Shown here: positions 24,701 to 33,244 of the stretch, piece after piece | How the letters are laid out: every line of letters starts with the position of its first letter | How positions within the stretch are numbered: the stretch's first letter is position 1 | NCBI GenBank assembly: GCA_964623625.1 | Contig: CAZUUJ010000022.1 | Coordinates: 1-52,432, forward strand | DNA from: CAZLGM01 sp964623625 | GTDB lineage: Bacteria; Desulfobacterota; Desulfobulbia; Desulfobulbales; Desulfocapsaceae | Direction: 5' to 3' | DNA: 52,432 nucleotides | The notes under the pieces: model-generated | Databases searched by the model: none | What the model saw: only the letters and a program-made list of their open reading frames with translations | What the model was told of the DNA's origin: nothing | Program-made: the position numbers and the translations under genes

Positions 24701-25711
24701 CTAGTTATACAGCGGCAGCTTGACACGGACACCATAGGAATGAGAACGTCTTACGGCTTCAACGATTTCCATGGTTTTATACGACTCATCCCCTGAAACA
24801 GTGTAACCACCATTACCCCGGAACGAAGAAATGATGTTACGATACTGAGTATGATAGATTTCATCAAAGTTGAGTTCGATTTCCTCCAATTTCCACTCTT
24901 CATTGTCCCTGGTGTTATATTTTATGGTGTTATCCACAATATCGGCAATCATGACACCTTCAGTTCCAATCACCTTGCAGTACCGGCTTTCAGTAAATTG
25001 CAACAGATCCAGCTGAATCTGACCTACAATACCATTTTTAAAGTGAAGAATTGCCAGAGCTACATCATCACTTGAAATTTCAAGATCAGATATAGTGCCG
25101 ACCATCCCCTGCACTTCGTCAATATCGCCAAAAAACCATTGAAGATAATTAATTTCATGGCTGATATCCAAAAGGGCGCCGCCCCCACCTGTTTTCCATG
25201 ACATATAAAAATCCCGGTAATCTTCCCAGGGGTGCCATTTGGGCAGATAAAAACCTGCTTCGGCACGTACTGTCAGTATTTTTCCAAGCGTTCCGGATTC
25301 GATCATATTTTTAGCCTTTAACAGAACAGGATGGTGGTGCAGCATGTAACCGACTGCAACCTGTTTGTTCTTTCTTTTTTGTTCAAAAAGCATCTTCTCA
25401 CAACCTTCGATAGTATGAGAGAGAGGTTTTTCGAAAAACAGATGGAAGTCACCCAAGCCTTTTATTTCATCATATATAGGGATGTGTAATGAGGTCGGCG
25501 TGCAATTAAAAACAACATCTGTTTCCTGAACTGCTTCTTCCAAAGAATTACAGCATATTGCTTCAGGAATCTCCTTTCTGACAATTTCCCTTCTCTCCGG
25601 ATTGACATCAAAACCTCTAATCTCTCCCAGCTGTAATTCCGAGCTCATGGCGGTTAATCCTTTTAAGTGACGACGACCAATAGAGCCATTCCCTAATACT
25701 GTAATGTTCAT
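24701..25711 (-). CDS. Gfo/Idh/MocA-family oxidoreductase
   Basis: Oxidoreductase of 336 residues with the NAD(P) loop VLGNGSIGRRHL at the N-terminus, the FEKPLSHT motif near residue 92 and GGGALLDISHEINYL carrying the catalytic His region. The gene overlaps the upstream glycosyltransferase-like gene by 4 nt. Gfo/Idh genes occur in some nonulosonic-acid clusters, where they act on a nucleotide sugar precursor or modify the acid. Here it sits between LegF-type and NeuA-type genes, suggesting it makes a variant precursor or modifies the acid before activation (inference). Confidence 0.87.
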   Translation of the reverse strand: MNITVLGNGSIGRRHLKGLTAMSSELQLGEIRGFDVNPERREIVRKEIPEAICCNSLEEAVQETDVVFNCTPTSLHIPIYDEIKGLGDFHLFFEKPLSHTIEGCEKMLFEQKRKNKQVAVGYMLHHHPVLLKAKNMIESGTLGKILTVRAEAGFYLPKWHPWEDYRDFYMSWKTGGGGALLDISHEINYLQWFFGDIDEVQGMVGTISDLEISSDDVALAILHFKNGIVGQIQLDLLQFTESRYCKVIGTEGVMIADIVDNTIKYNTRDNEEWKLEEIELNFDEIYHTQYRNIISSFRGNGGYTVSGDESYKTMEIVEAVRRSHSYGVRVKLPLYN

Positions 25712-26829
25712 ATTTCTTCCTTATCTGATACCTGTTGATAATTTGATTGAATATATTGAAAAATTTGTTTTGAAGGTCGATCTCTAACACCCAAATTCCT
25801 TTTTACCGCTTCCATATAGTTGGACTTTTCACCGTGAACAGCCCTATTTAACAGTGAAAACAATTCACCACGGCTCCGGCATGTTTTACCCATTCCACTC
25901 ACTGATCCGGGAATATCGCTGGTTCCAATAACATGATAAATAAAATCTGTCAGCTCTTTTCCAATATTTATATAGAATAAATCACCCATTCTTCTATTGG
26001 CATACAGTTGCAGGTAATTATGGTCAATACCAGCACTTGAAAAACAGGTCGTTATAATATCAGCCTGGCACAGTACCGGCTCAGCACCAAGATCCTCAGA
26101 CAGGATCTCATATGGGAATGCTCCTGTCTTCAAAAGATTCTCGTATATCTGCAGGTTATCAAAATCTGCGGGATGCAATTTTAAAAATAGTTTGAACGAC
26201 CCTTTAACCAGAGCAAGTGTTTCAGTTAACTGTCTGAAATTCTCGAATATTCCTGGAATATTTGATGGTTGGCCGATATGGACAATTTTGTTTTCTTCAG
26301 AAGATTCAAGAGGTTTTATTTTATTCCATTCCGAATAATATTTCTCATACGCCTCATGCTTAGGTGAACCGGTAATGATGCAACGGGCTCTGTTTTGTGT
26401 CTTTTTTTCCGTAATTTTTTTTGCCTGTTCGTCCAGTACAAAAAACGTATCAGGTAGCTTATCTAAATCATACCGTCCTAGATATCCCCAATAATCCTGG
26501 ATAACGCCACATGGGTACCCTTTTTTCAAACAGATATTTCTGACAAGTTCATCAATTCCGTAATCAAACGAACTGAGGCCAAGTAGAACAAAATCGGGAC
26601 AAAACTCTTCACTATACTTTTCTACCTGGTTGTAATTGGCTTTGCTGTCAATATCTTTATTCAGCTCAAAACGGATAGAGGGAACATCATATTTTTCAAA
26701 AACTTTGGTCCCAATCCCTTCCGAATACACCTGGAAGTCAAAAGAAATGCCCAGCTCCTGGCAGTTTTTTATAAATGCCACATTTTGAAGGGCTGAGCCC
26801 GTATCTCTAGCTGTTAATAAAAGACGCAT
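25708..26829 (-). CDS. Putative GT-B glycosyltransferase with HP and SS motifs
   Basis: Protein of about 373 residues without a confident named family. The first half is Rossmann-like (MRLLLTARDTGSALQNVAFI). The second half has FKLFLKLHPADF and ADIITTCFSSAGID, the His-Pro and Ser-Ser signatures shared by bacterial sialyl-/polysialyltransferase-like GT-B enzymes. There is no membrane segment. The frame extends to a GTG at 26835; I prefer the ATG at 26829, which starts just before the first strand. It lies between LegF and a Gfo/Idh gene, inside the legionaminic-type unit. It is therefore the best candidate for the transferase that uses the CMP-legionaminic-type donor (inference). Confidence 0.55.
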   Translation of the reverse strand: MRLLLTARDTGSALQNVAFIKNCQELGISFDFQVYSEGIGTKVFEKYDVPSIRFELNKDIDSKANYNQVEKYSEEFCPDFVLLGLSSFDYGIDELVRNICLKKGYPCGVIQDYWGYLGRYDLDKLPDTFFVLDEQAKKITEKKTQNRARCIITGSPKHEAYEKYYSEWNKIKPLESSEENKIVHIGQPSNIPGIFENFRQLTETLALVKGSFKLFLKLHPADFDNLQIYENLLKTGAFPYEILSEDLGAEPVLCQADIITTCFSSAGIDHNYLQLYANRRMGDLFYINIGKELTDFIYHVIGTSDIPGSVSGMGKTCRSRGELFSLLNRAVHGEKSNYMEAVKRNLGVRDRPSKQIFQYIQSNYQQVSDKEEI

Positions 26830-26891
26830 AGTCACGTTATCTGTCTATTAAGGAATCTGAAGAATCATCTTTATCAGACGAACGCAGACCA

Positions 26892-27590
26892 TCAGGATAT
26901 CCCGCCTTGCTCCACAATGGCTTTAAGGATAACAAGGTCAATAGGTTTGTCTATATCAATAGACCGTTCATTGGGCATTATATAGGCTGCGGTTTCTTCA
27001 GTAACAAAATGGTCCTGATTCAACAACCAATCAGTTTGAGCAGCATAAACCGCACCATTGAGCACATAAAATTTTGGAGCATCCTGTCTTCTCAATGGTA
27101 ATTCATCATCAGAAAAGACCGGGGATAATTTACTTTCCGTATCAATCCTGAACATCCAGAGTGGAGATTTATCGGACTCGACAACGCTTACACATGCTGG
27201 AACATTGTTTTGTTCACAGCACTGTATACAACCATCAATATCATCAGTGTTGCGTAAAGGAGACGTGACCTGCAACAAAACCACATAGTCATACTTCTCT
27301 TTCAAGACCTCTAATGCATGAAAAACAACTTCCATCGAAGTGGCGGTATCAGTAGCCAACTCGGCAGGACGAATGAAAGGAACTTCGCAATTATATTTTT
27401 TTGCTATGGAGATAATTCTTTTATCTTCTGAAGAGAGAATTAATCGATCAATATATTCTGACGCTTGAGCCTGTTCTATGGTCCAGGCCAATAAAGGTTT
27501 GCCGGCTACCTTTTTAATATTCTTATCCGGCAGACCTTTTGAGCCACCTCGTGCCGGAATAATTCCCAGAACTTTTTTATTGTTAATCAT
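26892..27590 (-). CDS. legF: LegF-type CMP-nonulosonic acid synthetase
   Basis: Cytidylyltransferase of 232 residues with all motifs: IIPARGGSKGLPDKN near residue 10, LSSEDKRI, LLQVTSPLR and C-terminal SIDIDKPIDLVI. It activates a nonulosonic acid with CTP. The gene overlaps the PtmE-type nucleotidyltransferase gene by 4 nt and belongs to the series LegI, LegH, PtmE, LegF. This is why I call it LegF and not NeuA or PseF. The family itself does not separate legionaminic, pseudaminic and neuraminic specificity. Confidence 0.87.
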   Translation of the reverse strand: MINNKKVLGIIPARGGSKGLPDKNIKKVAGKPLLAWTIEQAQASEYIDRLILSSEDKRIISIAKKYNCEVPFIRPAELATDTATSMEVVFHALEVLKEKYDYVVLLQVTSPLRNTDDIDGCIQCCEQNNVPACVSVVESDKSPLWMFRIDTESKLSPVFSDDELPLRRQDAPKFYVLNGAVYAAQTDWLLNQDHFVTEETAAYIMPNERSIDIDKPIDLVILKAIVEQGGIS

Positions 27591-28639
27591 TCAAACTGAG
27601 AGTTAAAATCATGCTGCGCTCGATCAAAGTCATCAATTCTGCCTATATCGAGCCAATATTCATGAACTGGAAAGGCACTGATTTTATTTGAATTATCAGA
27701 CAACTCGTTAATGAGATCAGGCATATCTTTATAGGAATTCTTTTCGATTGTCTTGATCACACTCGGTTCGATCACATAGATTCCGGCATTAACAAAAAAT
27801 TTATGCACGGGCTTTTCGACAATATGTTCTACAATGTTCTCGTCCACTTCAACAATTCCAAACGGGACCTGGAAATCATACTCCCGGACACAGACCGAAA
27901 CATCGGATTTATTTCTATTATGAAACTCCAGCAGATCATCGTACTTAATTTTTGTCAGGATGTCGCCGTTCATCATGATGATCGGCAATCCATTGAGCTC
28001 AGGCAGTAATCCAAGGGCTCCGGCAGTCCCCAGTGGTTCTTCTTCGTGAACATATTGGATATTTACATCCCAATTGCTCCCATCTCCGAAATGTGTTCGC
28101 ACCATTTCCGCTTTGTAGTGTGTGGAGATAAAAAATTTATGGAATCCGGCATCGACAAATTGATTTACAATCGTTTCAAGTATCGGCTTGTTGCCGATCT
28201 TTAACAATGGCTTCGGAATATCATTTGTCAAAGGGCGCAAACGTTTGCCAAAACCTCCGGCCATTAAAAAAATCGGATTATCAAGTTTTTTCCCCTTTTC
28301 AAGGATATGTTGCAAGGTTTCAAGACCGATAATTTTTCTGTCATCATCCAACACCGGAACCTGGAGAAGGTCTCGGGCTTTCATCATAGCCAGTATTTTA
28401 TTCCTGTCATCTTCCAGTGTGGCAACTATCGGCTTTTTAAACATGATATCGGCCAGAAAGGAATTCATTTCCTGTCGACGGATCAAGGCACGCCGTATAT
28501 CTCCGTCAGTTACAGTTCCCAACAGCCTGCCGTATTCATCGGCGACCAGCACAATCCTCAGGGATTCTTTATTGAGTACCTGAATAGCCTTTTCCATGGT
28601 GTCTTCAGGCTTCAGTATAACGGCTTTCCAATCGTACAT
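27587..28639 (-). CDS. ptmE: PtmE-type CBS-domain nucleotidyltransferase (GlcN-1-P guanylyltransferase)
   Basis: Protein of 350 residues: a CBS-domain pair (about 1-115) fused to a sugar-1-phosphate nucleotidyltransferase (about 118-345). The latter has LMAGGFGKRLRPLT, NKPILE, MMNGDILT and VEKPVHKFF. This architecture matches Campylobacter PtmE, which makes GDP-glucosamine and commits GDP-linked precursors to legionaminic acid. The CBS pair probably senses adenine nucleotides. LegI, LegH, LegC and LegG partners nearby support the assignment. A general glucose- or mannose-1-phosphate nucleotidyltransferase remains possible but is less likely given the CBS fusion. Confidence 0.85.
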   Translation of the reverse strand: MYDWKAVILKPEDTMEKAIQVLNKESLRIVLVADEYGRLLGTVTDGDIRRALIRRQEMNSFLADIMFKKPIVATLEDDRNKILAMMKARDLLQVPVLDDDRKIIGLETLQHILEKGKKLDNPIFLMAGGFGKRLRPLTNDIPKPLLKIGNKPILETIVNQFVDAGFHKFFISTHYKAEMVRTHFGDGSNWDVNIQYVHEEEPLGTAGALGLLPELNGLPIIMMNGDILTKIKYDDLLEFHNRNKSDVSVCVREYDFQVPFGIVEVDENIVEHIVEKPVHKFFVNAGIYVIEPSVIKTIEKNSYKDMPDLINELSDNSNKISAFPVHEYWLDIGRIDDFDRAQHDFNSQFE

Positions 28640-28667
28640 ATATTAACTCTTATTCTTAAGCAACCAT

Positions 28668-29300
28668 TTACGAACGTTTTTGTATAAGCGGATCAGTTCC
28701 TTTAAAATCCTTGCAGACCAACGATCCTGCGCCGATAATACTGTTCTTGGCAATGGATAAATTCTGCATAATTGTTGTACCTGCTCCTATGAAAGTTTTA
28801 GAATGAACATGCACCCCTCCGCAACATATAACACCGGGAGCAAGGTGACAATTATCTTCAATTCGGCAATCATGATCAACGAGAACCCCGGTGTTAATGA
28901 CACTATCCACACCCACATAAGTCCCAGGCTGTATAATGGACCCGGCCATGACCTGAGCACCCTTTGCAATTTCAACATCAGAGGCGATTATTGCTGAAGG
29001 ATGGATAATTCTGCAAAAAGTAAATCCTTTTTTTCGCATTGATTCGGCCAGACTCCGTCGAGTGTGCTGATACACCATAGCTCCTATTCCATTTGCCAAA
29101 ACCACTTCATCGGCTGTAAGGTCATCCAGATATTCATCATTACCGAGCACTGGGAATCCGCAAAAGTGATCTCCTTCTTTGCAATCCGGAGTAACAACAC
29201 CTAAAATATTTCTGCCGGATAGAACCAAAGCCTCTAGGACCACCTTTGCATGACCACCGCCCCCAAGCAAAATAACCGGACTATCCTGAAAATCACTCAA
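28668..29300 (-). CDS. legH: NeuD/PglD-family sugar N-acetyltransferase (LegH-type)
   Basis: Protein of 210 residues: an N-terminal PglD-like Rossmann domain (ILLGGGGHAKVVLEAL) followed by left-handed beta-helix repeats from about residue 95 (HPSAIIASDVEIAKGAQ). A catalytic His is expected in LVDHDCRIEDN. It would N-acetylate the C4 amino group installed by LegC. The start is a TTG at 29300 overlapping the stop of the synthase gene (TTGA), with GAGGTG just upstream and no ATG near. Such coupling implies one-to-one production with LegI. An O-acetylating NeuD is the alternative. Confidence 0.85.
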   Translation of the reverse strand: MSDFQDSPVILLGGGGHAKVVLEALVLSGRNILGVVTPDCKEGDHFCGFPVLGNDEYLDDLTADEVVLANGIGAMVYQHTRRSLAESMRKKGFTFCRIIHPSAIIASDVEIAKGAQVMAGSIIQPGTYVGVDSVINTGVLVDHDCRIEDNCHLAPGVICCGGVHVHSKTFIGAGTTIMQNLSIAKNSIIGAGSLVCKDFKGTDPLIQKRS

Positions 29301-30403
29301 CTCAGCACCTCGTCAGCTGAATAATCTTTCTGACTTCTTGTTCCCAACAAATCCCAATACTCCATCGGGCTCCTTCCAGTGCCGGGACGTTTTATTGTCA
29401 GATTGCTCTTGGTAAACAAATCTCCTTTTTTGATATCGGTTGCAGTGACCAGACTTTTTCTTGCAATTTTTCTATTTCCTATCTCCGAAGGCATCGGTTG
29501 TTTTGTTTGCTCGCCCAACGCTTTTTCCACTTTACGAATAGAAGAAACCATTTCACCCAGCTCTTCTGGATCAAGTGAAGCTTTATGATCCGGTCCGGCA
29601 GATGTCTTATCCAAGGTGAAATGTTTTTCAATCAATACGGCACCAATTGCTGCAGCAGCTATTGGAACAGCTGTACCTTCACTGTGATCGGAAAACCCGA
29701 CCTTGAGCCCAAACACCTTATTTAAAAGTGGGATAGCGTTAAGATTGATTTCATTTACAGGTGCAGGATATTGGGTTGTACAGTGCAGCAGAGTAACTTT
29801 GTCCCGTAACAGCTTTTTAGCGTTGGAAGATGAAAATATTTTTTTAAAAGAATGCCTCGAAGGTTTTTCCTGAGGATCTGCTCCATATTTTAAACCAAAT
29901 GCGATGACACTGAGTGCCTCTTCAATTTCCTCTATGGTTGCCATGCCGGTCGATACGATCAACTCGCACCTGGTCTGGGCAAATTCAAGCAGCAAAGGGC
30001 CATTCGTTATCTCTCCTGAAGGTATTTTCAGAACCTTTAATCCAAGATCGTTAACCAGAAAAGCAAGGCTTTCGGAATCAAACGGAGTGGATAAAAACTC
30101 GATTCCCTTTTCCTTACAGTACTTCTTCAAATCATAATGGGCTTCCCAGGACAGCTCAAGCTGCTTCAACATACAAAACTGGGACTCGTCAGATCCTGTC
30201 GATTCTTTCTGATACTTGGCCTTTTCGGCATTTCTGGTGACGATATTTTCAGTTTTAAATGTCTGAAATTTTACTGCATCTGCACCCGCTCCGGCAGCCA
30301 CATCAACTAGTTGAAACGCTTTATCGATATTGCCGTTATGATTGACACCGGCTTCAGCTACAATACGAACCGGGTTACGTTTTTTCATATTGTTTTTACT
30401 CAT
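29297..30403 (-). CDS. legI: N-acetylneuraminate/legionaminate synthase (NeuB/LegI)
   Basis: PEP-dependent nonulosonic acid synthase of 368 residues. The NeuB barrel (about 12-285) shows IVAEAGVNHNGN, VKFQTFKTENIV, LHCTTQYPAP, GFSDHSEG and EKHFTLDK. A C-terminal SAF/antifreeze-like domain (about 310-368) has RKSLVTATDIKKGD. All PEP- and metal-binding motifs are present. It condenses PEP with a ManNAc- or 2,4-diacetamido-hexose-type acceptor. PtmE, LegC, LegG and LegH nearby favour 2,4-diacetamido-2,4,6-trideoxymannose and therefore legionaminic acid. PseI and NeuB are close relatives that sequence alone does not exclude. Confidence 0.9.
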   Translation of the reverse strand: MSKNNMKKRNPVRIVAEAGVNHNGNIDKAFQLVDVAAGAGADAVKFQTFKTENIVTRNAEKAKYQKESTGSDESQFCMLKQLELSWEAHYDLKKYCKEKGIEFLSTPFDSESLAFLVNDLGLKVLKIPSGEITNGPLLLEFAQTRCELIVSTGMATIEEIEEALSVIAFGLKYGADPQEKPSRHSFKKIFSSSNAKKLLRDKVTLLHCTTQYPAPVNEINLNAIPLLNKVFGLKVGFSDHSEGTAVPIAAAAIGAVLIEKHFTLDKTSAGPDHKASLDPEELGEMVSSIRKVEKALGEQTKQPMPSEIGNRKIARKSLVTATDIKKGDLFTKSNLTIKRPGTGRSPMEYWDLLGTRSQKDYSADEVLS

Positions 30404-30465
30404 CCTGAATCTGTGACGGAGACGGCTGATTTGTTTAATAAAACTTTAATATTTCATAAATTGAA

Positions 30466-31110
30466 CTAGCTTTTTTCCGCCACAAAATTCCTTAAAATCG
30501 CCAAACCGGCATCACCGCTCTTTTCCGGATGAAACTGGCAGCCTGTAATATTCTCTTTATTCACAGCCGCCGGGACCTCAAGACCTTCATAAACGCATGT
30601 TGCCAATAAAAATTCCGGATCATCGGGAACAGCCATAAATGAATGGACAAAATAGTAATACTCACCTACAGGTGTGTCCTCCAACATGGTGGTGTGCCAA
30701 CTCGTATAGCTTGGGCCCGGATGCAGAGCATTCCAGCCGATGTGTGGAATCTTTCGATGTTGAACCATTTCGTCGCCCTGGGGGATCTGGATTACCGTAC
30801 CCGGTATCAGATTCAGGCCCTCATGACTTCCATGCTCAAGACTTTTACTGAGCAGCATCTGCATGCCCAGACAAATTCCAAGGAACGGACGTCCAGTCCC
30901 TACAAATTCATGAATAGCCTCGTCAATACCGCGTTTTTTCAACTCATTCATTCCACCCTGAAAGGCGCCGACTCCCGGCAAAACAACCCGGCCAGCTTTC
31001 CTGATCATTTCAGGATCGCCGGAAAGAACGGGCGACACTCCGACTTTCTTAAGGGCTCTCATGACACTGAGGGTATTCCCAATTCCATAATCTACAACAA
31101 CATGGCTCAT
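30466..31110 (-). CDS. hisH: HisH-like glutamine amidotransferase subunit
   Basis: Class I glutaminase of 214 residues with nucleophile C80 in GICLGMQ and the His-Glu pair in FHPEKS near residue 195. In histidine synthesis HisH feeds ammonia to HisF. Here it overlaps a HisF-like gene by 4 nt, is followed by the nonulosonic synthase gene, and is preceded (through HisF) by a WbpG-type amidotransferase gene. No other his genes are present. This HisH-HisF-WbpG trio is known from Pseudomonas aeruginosa O-antigen loci, where it supplies ammonia for acetamidino-sugar formation. That role is inferred here from context. Confidence 0.88.
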   Translation of the reverse strand: MSHVVVDYGIGNTLSVMRALKKVGVSPVLSGDPEMIRKAGRVVLPGVGAFQGGMNELKKRGIDEAIHEFVGTGRPFLGICLGMQMLLSKSLEHGSHEGLNLIPGTVIQIPQGDEMVQHRKIPHIGWNALHPGPSYTSWHTTMLEDTPVGEYYYFVHSFMAVPDDPEFLLATCVYEGLEVPAAVNKENITGCQFHPEKSGDAGLAILRNFVAEKS

Positions 31111-31883
31111 GAATGTTTTCCCTCCGGAACAGGACGAACAGGCAACCGTTGATCAAGGCAAAATTGTCTGATTTCCAGTACTGATAATTTTTTATAGTGC
31201 AGTACATGGGCCATGGCGACAGCATCTACCCGACCTTCGGTAACGACTTCCTGCAAGTCTTCCAGTTTGCCCATACCGCCGCTAGCTATAACAGGGATGT
31301 CAACCTCATCGGTCACAGCCTTTTTCAGCTCAATATCAAAACCTTTAGCAGTTCCCTCACAATCAACCGATGTCAGAATAATCTCTCCAGCCCCCAGTTC
31401 CTGTCCTTTTTTTGCCCACTCGATCACATCTAGACCGCTGTGTTCGCGGCCATTATCAAAATAAGCCTCCCAGCTGTCGTCTCTTTTTTTGGCCTGTATC
31501 GAAAGAACCATGCATTGACTGCCAAATCGGCGTGACACTTCAGTGATGATCTCCGGTCTCTTGATCGATGCCGTATTGATGGAGACCTTGTCAGCTCCGG
31601 CCCGCAGGGCGGCCTCCACATCACTGATTGTTCTCAGACCACCGCCGACTGTAATAGGCACAAACACATCCTTTGTCGTTTTTTCTATGATATCGAGCAG
31701 ACTGTTTCGTTCGTAGAGACTTGCCACAATATCATCATAAAAAATCTCATCAATGCCCTGATTATAATAATCCCGGGCAAATTCATTGGGATCACCGATT
31801 TTTCTAAGACCCTCGAGCTGAATACCCTTGATCAGGTTGGGCGCCTTAACATCAAGCCTGGCTATGAGACGTATATTTCTCAT
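31107..31883 (-). CDS. hisF: HisF-like ammonia-channel subunit (HisF2)
   Basis: Beta-barrel protein of 258 residues resembling imidazole glycerol phosphate synthase HisF. D11 (RLDVK) is kept. Position 130, the second catalytic Asp in true HisF (IDAK), is glutamine here (SIQAK). The phosphate-binding loops PITVGGGLR and VIASGGMG are recognisable. Loss of Asp130 argues against cyclase chemistry and for a role as an ammonia conduit to the neighbouring WbpG protein. The gene overlaps hisH by 4 nt and lies 14 bp after wbpG, forming one translation unit. Confidence 0.87.
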   Translation of the reverse strand: MRNIRLIARLDVKAPNLIKGIQLEGLRKIGDPNEFARDYYNQGIDEIFYDDIVASLYERNSLLDIIEKTTKDVFVPITVGGGLRTISDVEAALRAGADKVSINTASIKRPEIITEVSRRFGSQCMVLSIQAKKRDDSWEAYFDNGREHSGLDVIEWAKKGQELGAGEIILTSVDCEGTAKGFDIELKKAVTDEVDIPVIASGGMGKLEDLQEVVTEGRVDAVAMAHVLHYKKLSVLEIRQFCLDQRLPVRPVPEGKHS

Positions 31884-31897
31884 TGTTTACATTACCC

Positions 31898-33232
31898 CTA
31901 CATCCATACGGTCTGTCGTAATTTCCATTTATTATCCGACTTTTCCCACAGGTGCGGTGAACGAAACGAATCGGCCAGGTCATTAAAATAATCACGGTCC
32001 ATTAGGGGCTGCTCAAACATTTTGCTTGCGATCGGATACTCCTTTTCAGGAATACTCAGGTATTGAAAGATCTCTTCAGCAAACCTTTCCGGAAACTCAC
32101 CATCAAACTTTTTGACCAGGGCAACTCCTTCCTGGCGTGTGATCTCATCATTGCGAATTTCCTGAGCAGCATCATATGTAGCCCGCCCAATACCGAATTT
32201 GATATAAGTTGTGTAATAATGGAAATCATCGATCTTATCATCAATACTGTTATACTTACTGTATGTACCGGGAGTTCTTTCCGGCGAGGCCTGAAAACCG
32301 CCGTGCTCCACCGCATAATAATAGGCTCCCTGTGGGTGCCAAGGTAAATAGTAGCCCAGATAATGAACCTCTATTTTCTTTTCCCGGAGACGATCAGGAT
32401 GAATAGGCAAGTAGGGTTCCATATCGACACGGCTCACCCCGAAATAATTGTAAAGGTCCTGAACGGAAACCCCGCCAAAATATATCTGAGATGAAGCATC
32501 AAGTGAAAAATAGGAGCTTTCACGCTTTGCTGTGTTGGTATCCTTTATCGGATTGCCGTATTCTGCCTCATTCTCCCCGTAAAATATGAGAGGAATATCC
32601 ATTAAAGCCGCCATTTTAGGAGCGTAAGACTTCTGACCAAACATAAACGGTTGAAATGGATGAAACAGATTCTCAACAGCCAGGCGGGTCATCAAGCGAT
32701 GTATCAGCGGATTGGGTGTAAGCAGGTAATTATCAAAGCCTGCTCCAAGCCAGGCCTGATAGTTTTTCCATCCCCAATCCGTATAGAGATGAGGAGCCCA
32801 GGTAACCGTCAACGGATTCATGTTATACTTGTACTTTAAAACATGGGCCTGATAAAAACTGTCCTTACCGCCGGATCCGGGGACTAGACAATCATATGAT
32901 CCATCGTTCTTTCTGAAACGATTACAGAGATCGACCAGTTCTTTCTCCCGGACCTCCCAATCCACCTCTTGACTTTTTCTCTCGGCAAATCGACAGGCAT
33001 CGCAAACATCTGCTTCATCAAAATGGATTGTCTCCTTTTTACTCGAATCGGTGTGGCTGAACTCAACTGCCGAATTCGGTCTTTGGTTGGAAATAACACA
33101 TTTTTGACAAAATCTGATTTCTTCAGGAAGACCGTATTTGGCCTCAAGTTCTCCTGAAGGTTTCTCAAACAGTTCAGCAAATTCCCTACTATGAACCAGA
33201 TCCCTTTTGCTTTTATATCTTTCAGTTTTCAT
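31898..33232 (-). CDS. wbpG: N-acetyl sugar amidotransferase (WbpG/PseA-like)
   Basis: PP-loop ATP pyrophosphatase-type protein of 444 residues, somewhat long for the family. Two Cys pairs (C42/C45 and C77/C80) form a probable zinc site. The PP-loop S120-G-G-K-D-S125 adenylates the amide before ammonia attack. Family members convert an N-acetyl group to an acetamidino group using ammonia delivered by HisH/HisF, both encoded directly downstream. The target could be a legionaminic-type acid (LegI set) or a 2,3-diacetamido-uronic acid (WbpA/B/D/I-type genes at 36.5, 51.6 and 40.3 kb); both pathways are represented, so it is left open. Confidence 0.88.
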   Translation of the reverse strand: MKTERYKSKRDLVHSREFAELFEKPSGELEAKYGLPEEIRFCQKCVISNQRPNSAVEFSHTDSSKKETIHFDEADVCDACRFAERKSQEVDWEVREKELVDLCNRFRKNDGSYDCLVPGSGGKDSFYQAHVLKYKYNMNPLTVTWAPHLYTDWGWKNYQAWLGAGFDNYLLTPNPLIHRLMTRLAVENLFHPFQPFMFGQKSYAPKMAALMDIPLIFYGENEAEYGNPIKDTNTAKRESSYFSLDASSQIYFGGVSVQDLYNYFGVSRVDMEPYLPIHPDRLREKKIEVHYLGYYLPWHPQGAYYYAVEHGGFQASPERTPGTYSKYNSIDDKIDDFHYYTTYIKFGIGRATYDAAQEIRNDEITRQEGVALVKKFDGEFPERFAEEIFQYLSIPEKEYPIASKMFEQPLMDRDYFNDLADSFRSPHLWEKSDNKWKLRQTVWM

Positions 33233-33244
33233 TTGAGATTATTG

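Noticed and set aside
30643..31152. Plus-strand open frame of 169 codons
   Set aside because: It lies wholly antisense to the overlapping hisF/hisH genes, which are clearly real; no family features or ribosome site.
30466..31883. HisH and HisF as part of a histidine biosynthesis operon
   Set aside because: No other his genes are nearby, HisF has Gln at position 130, and the pair is joined to a WbpG-type amidotransferase and nonulosonic acid genes.
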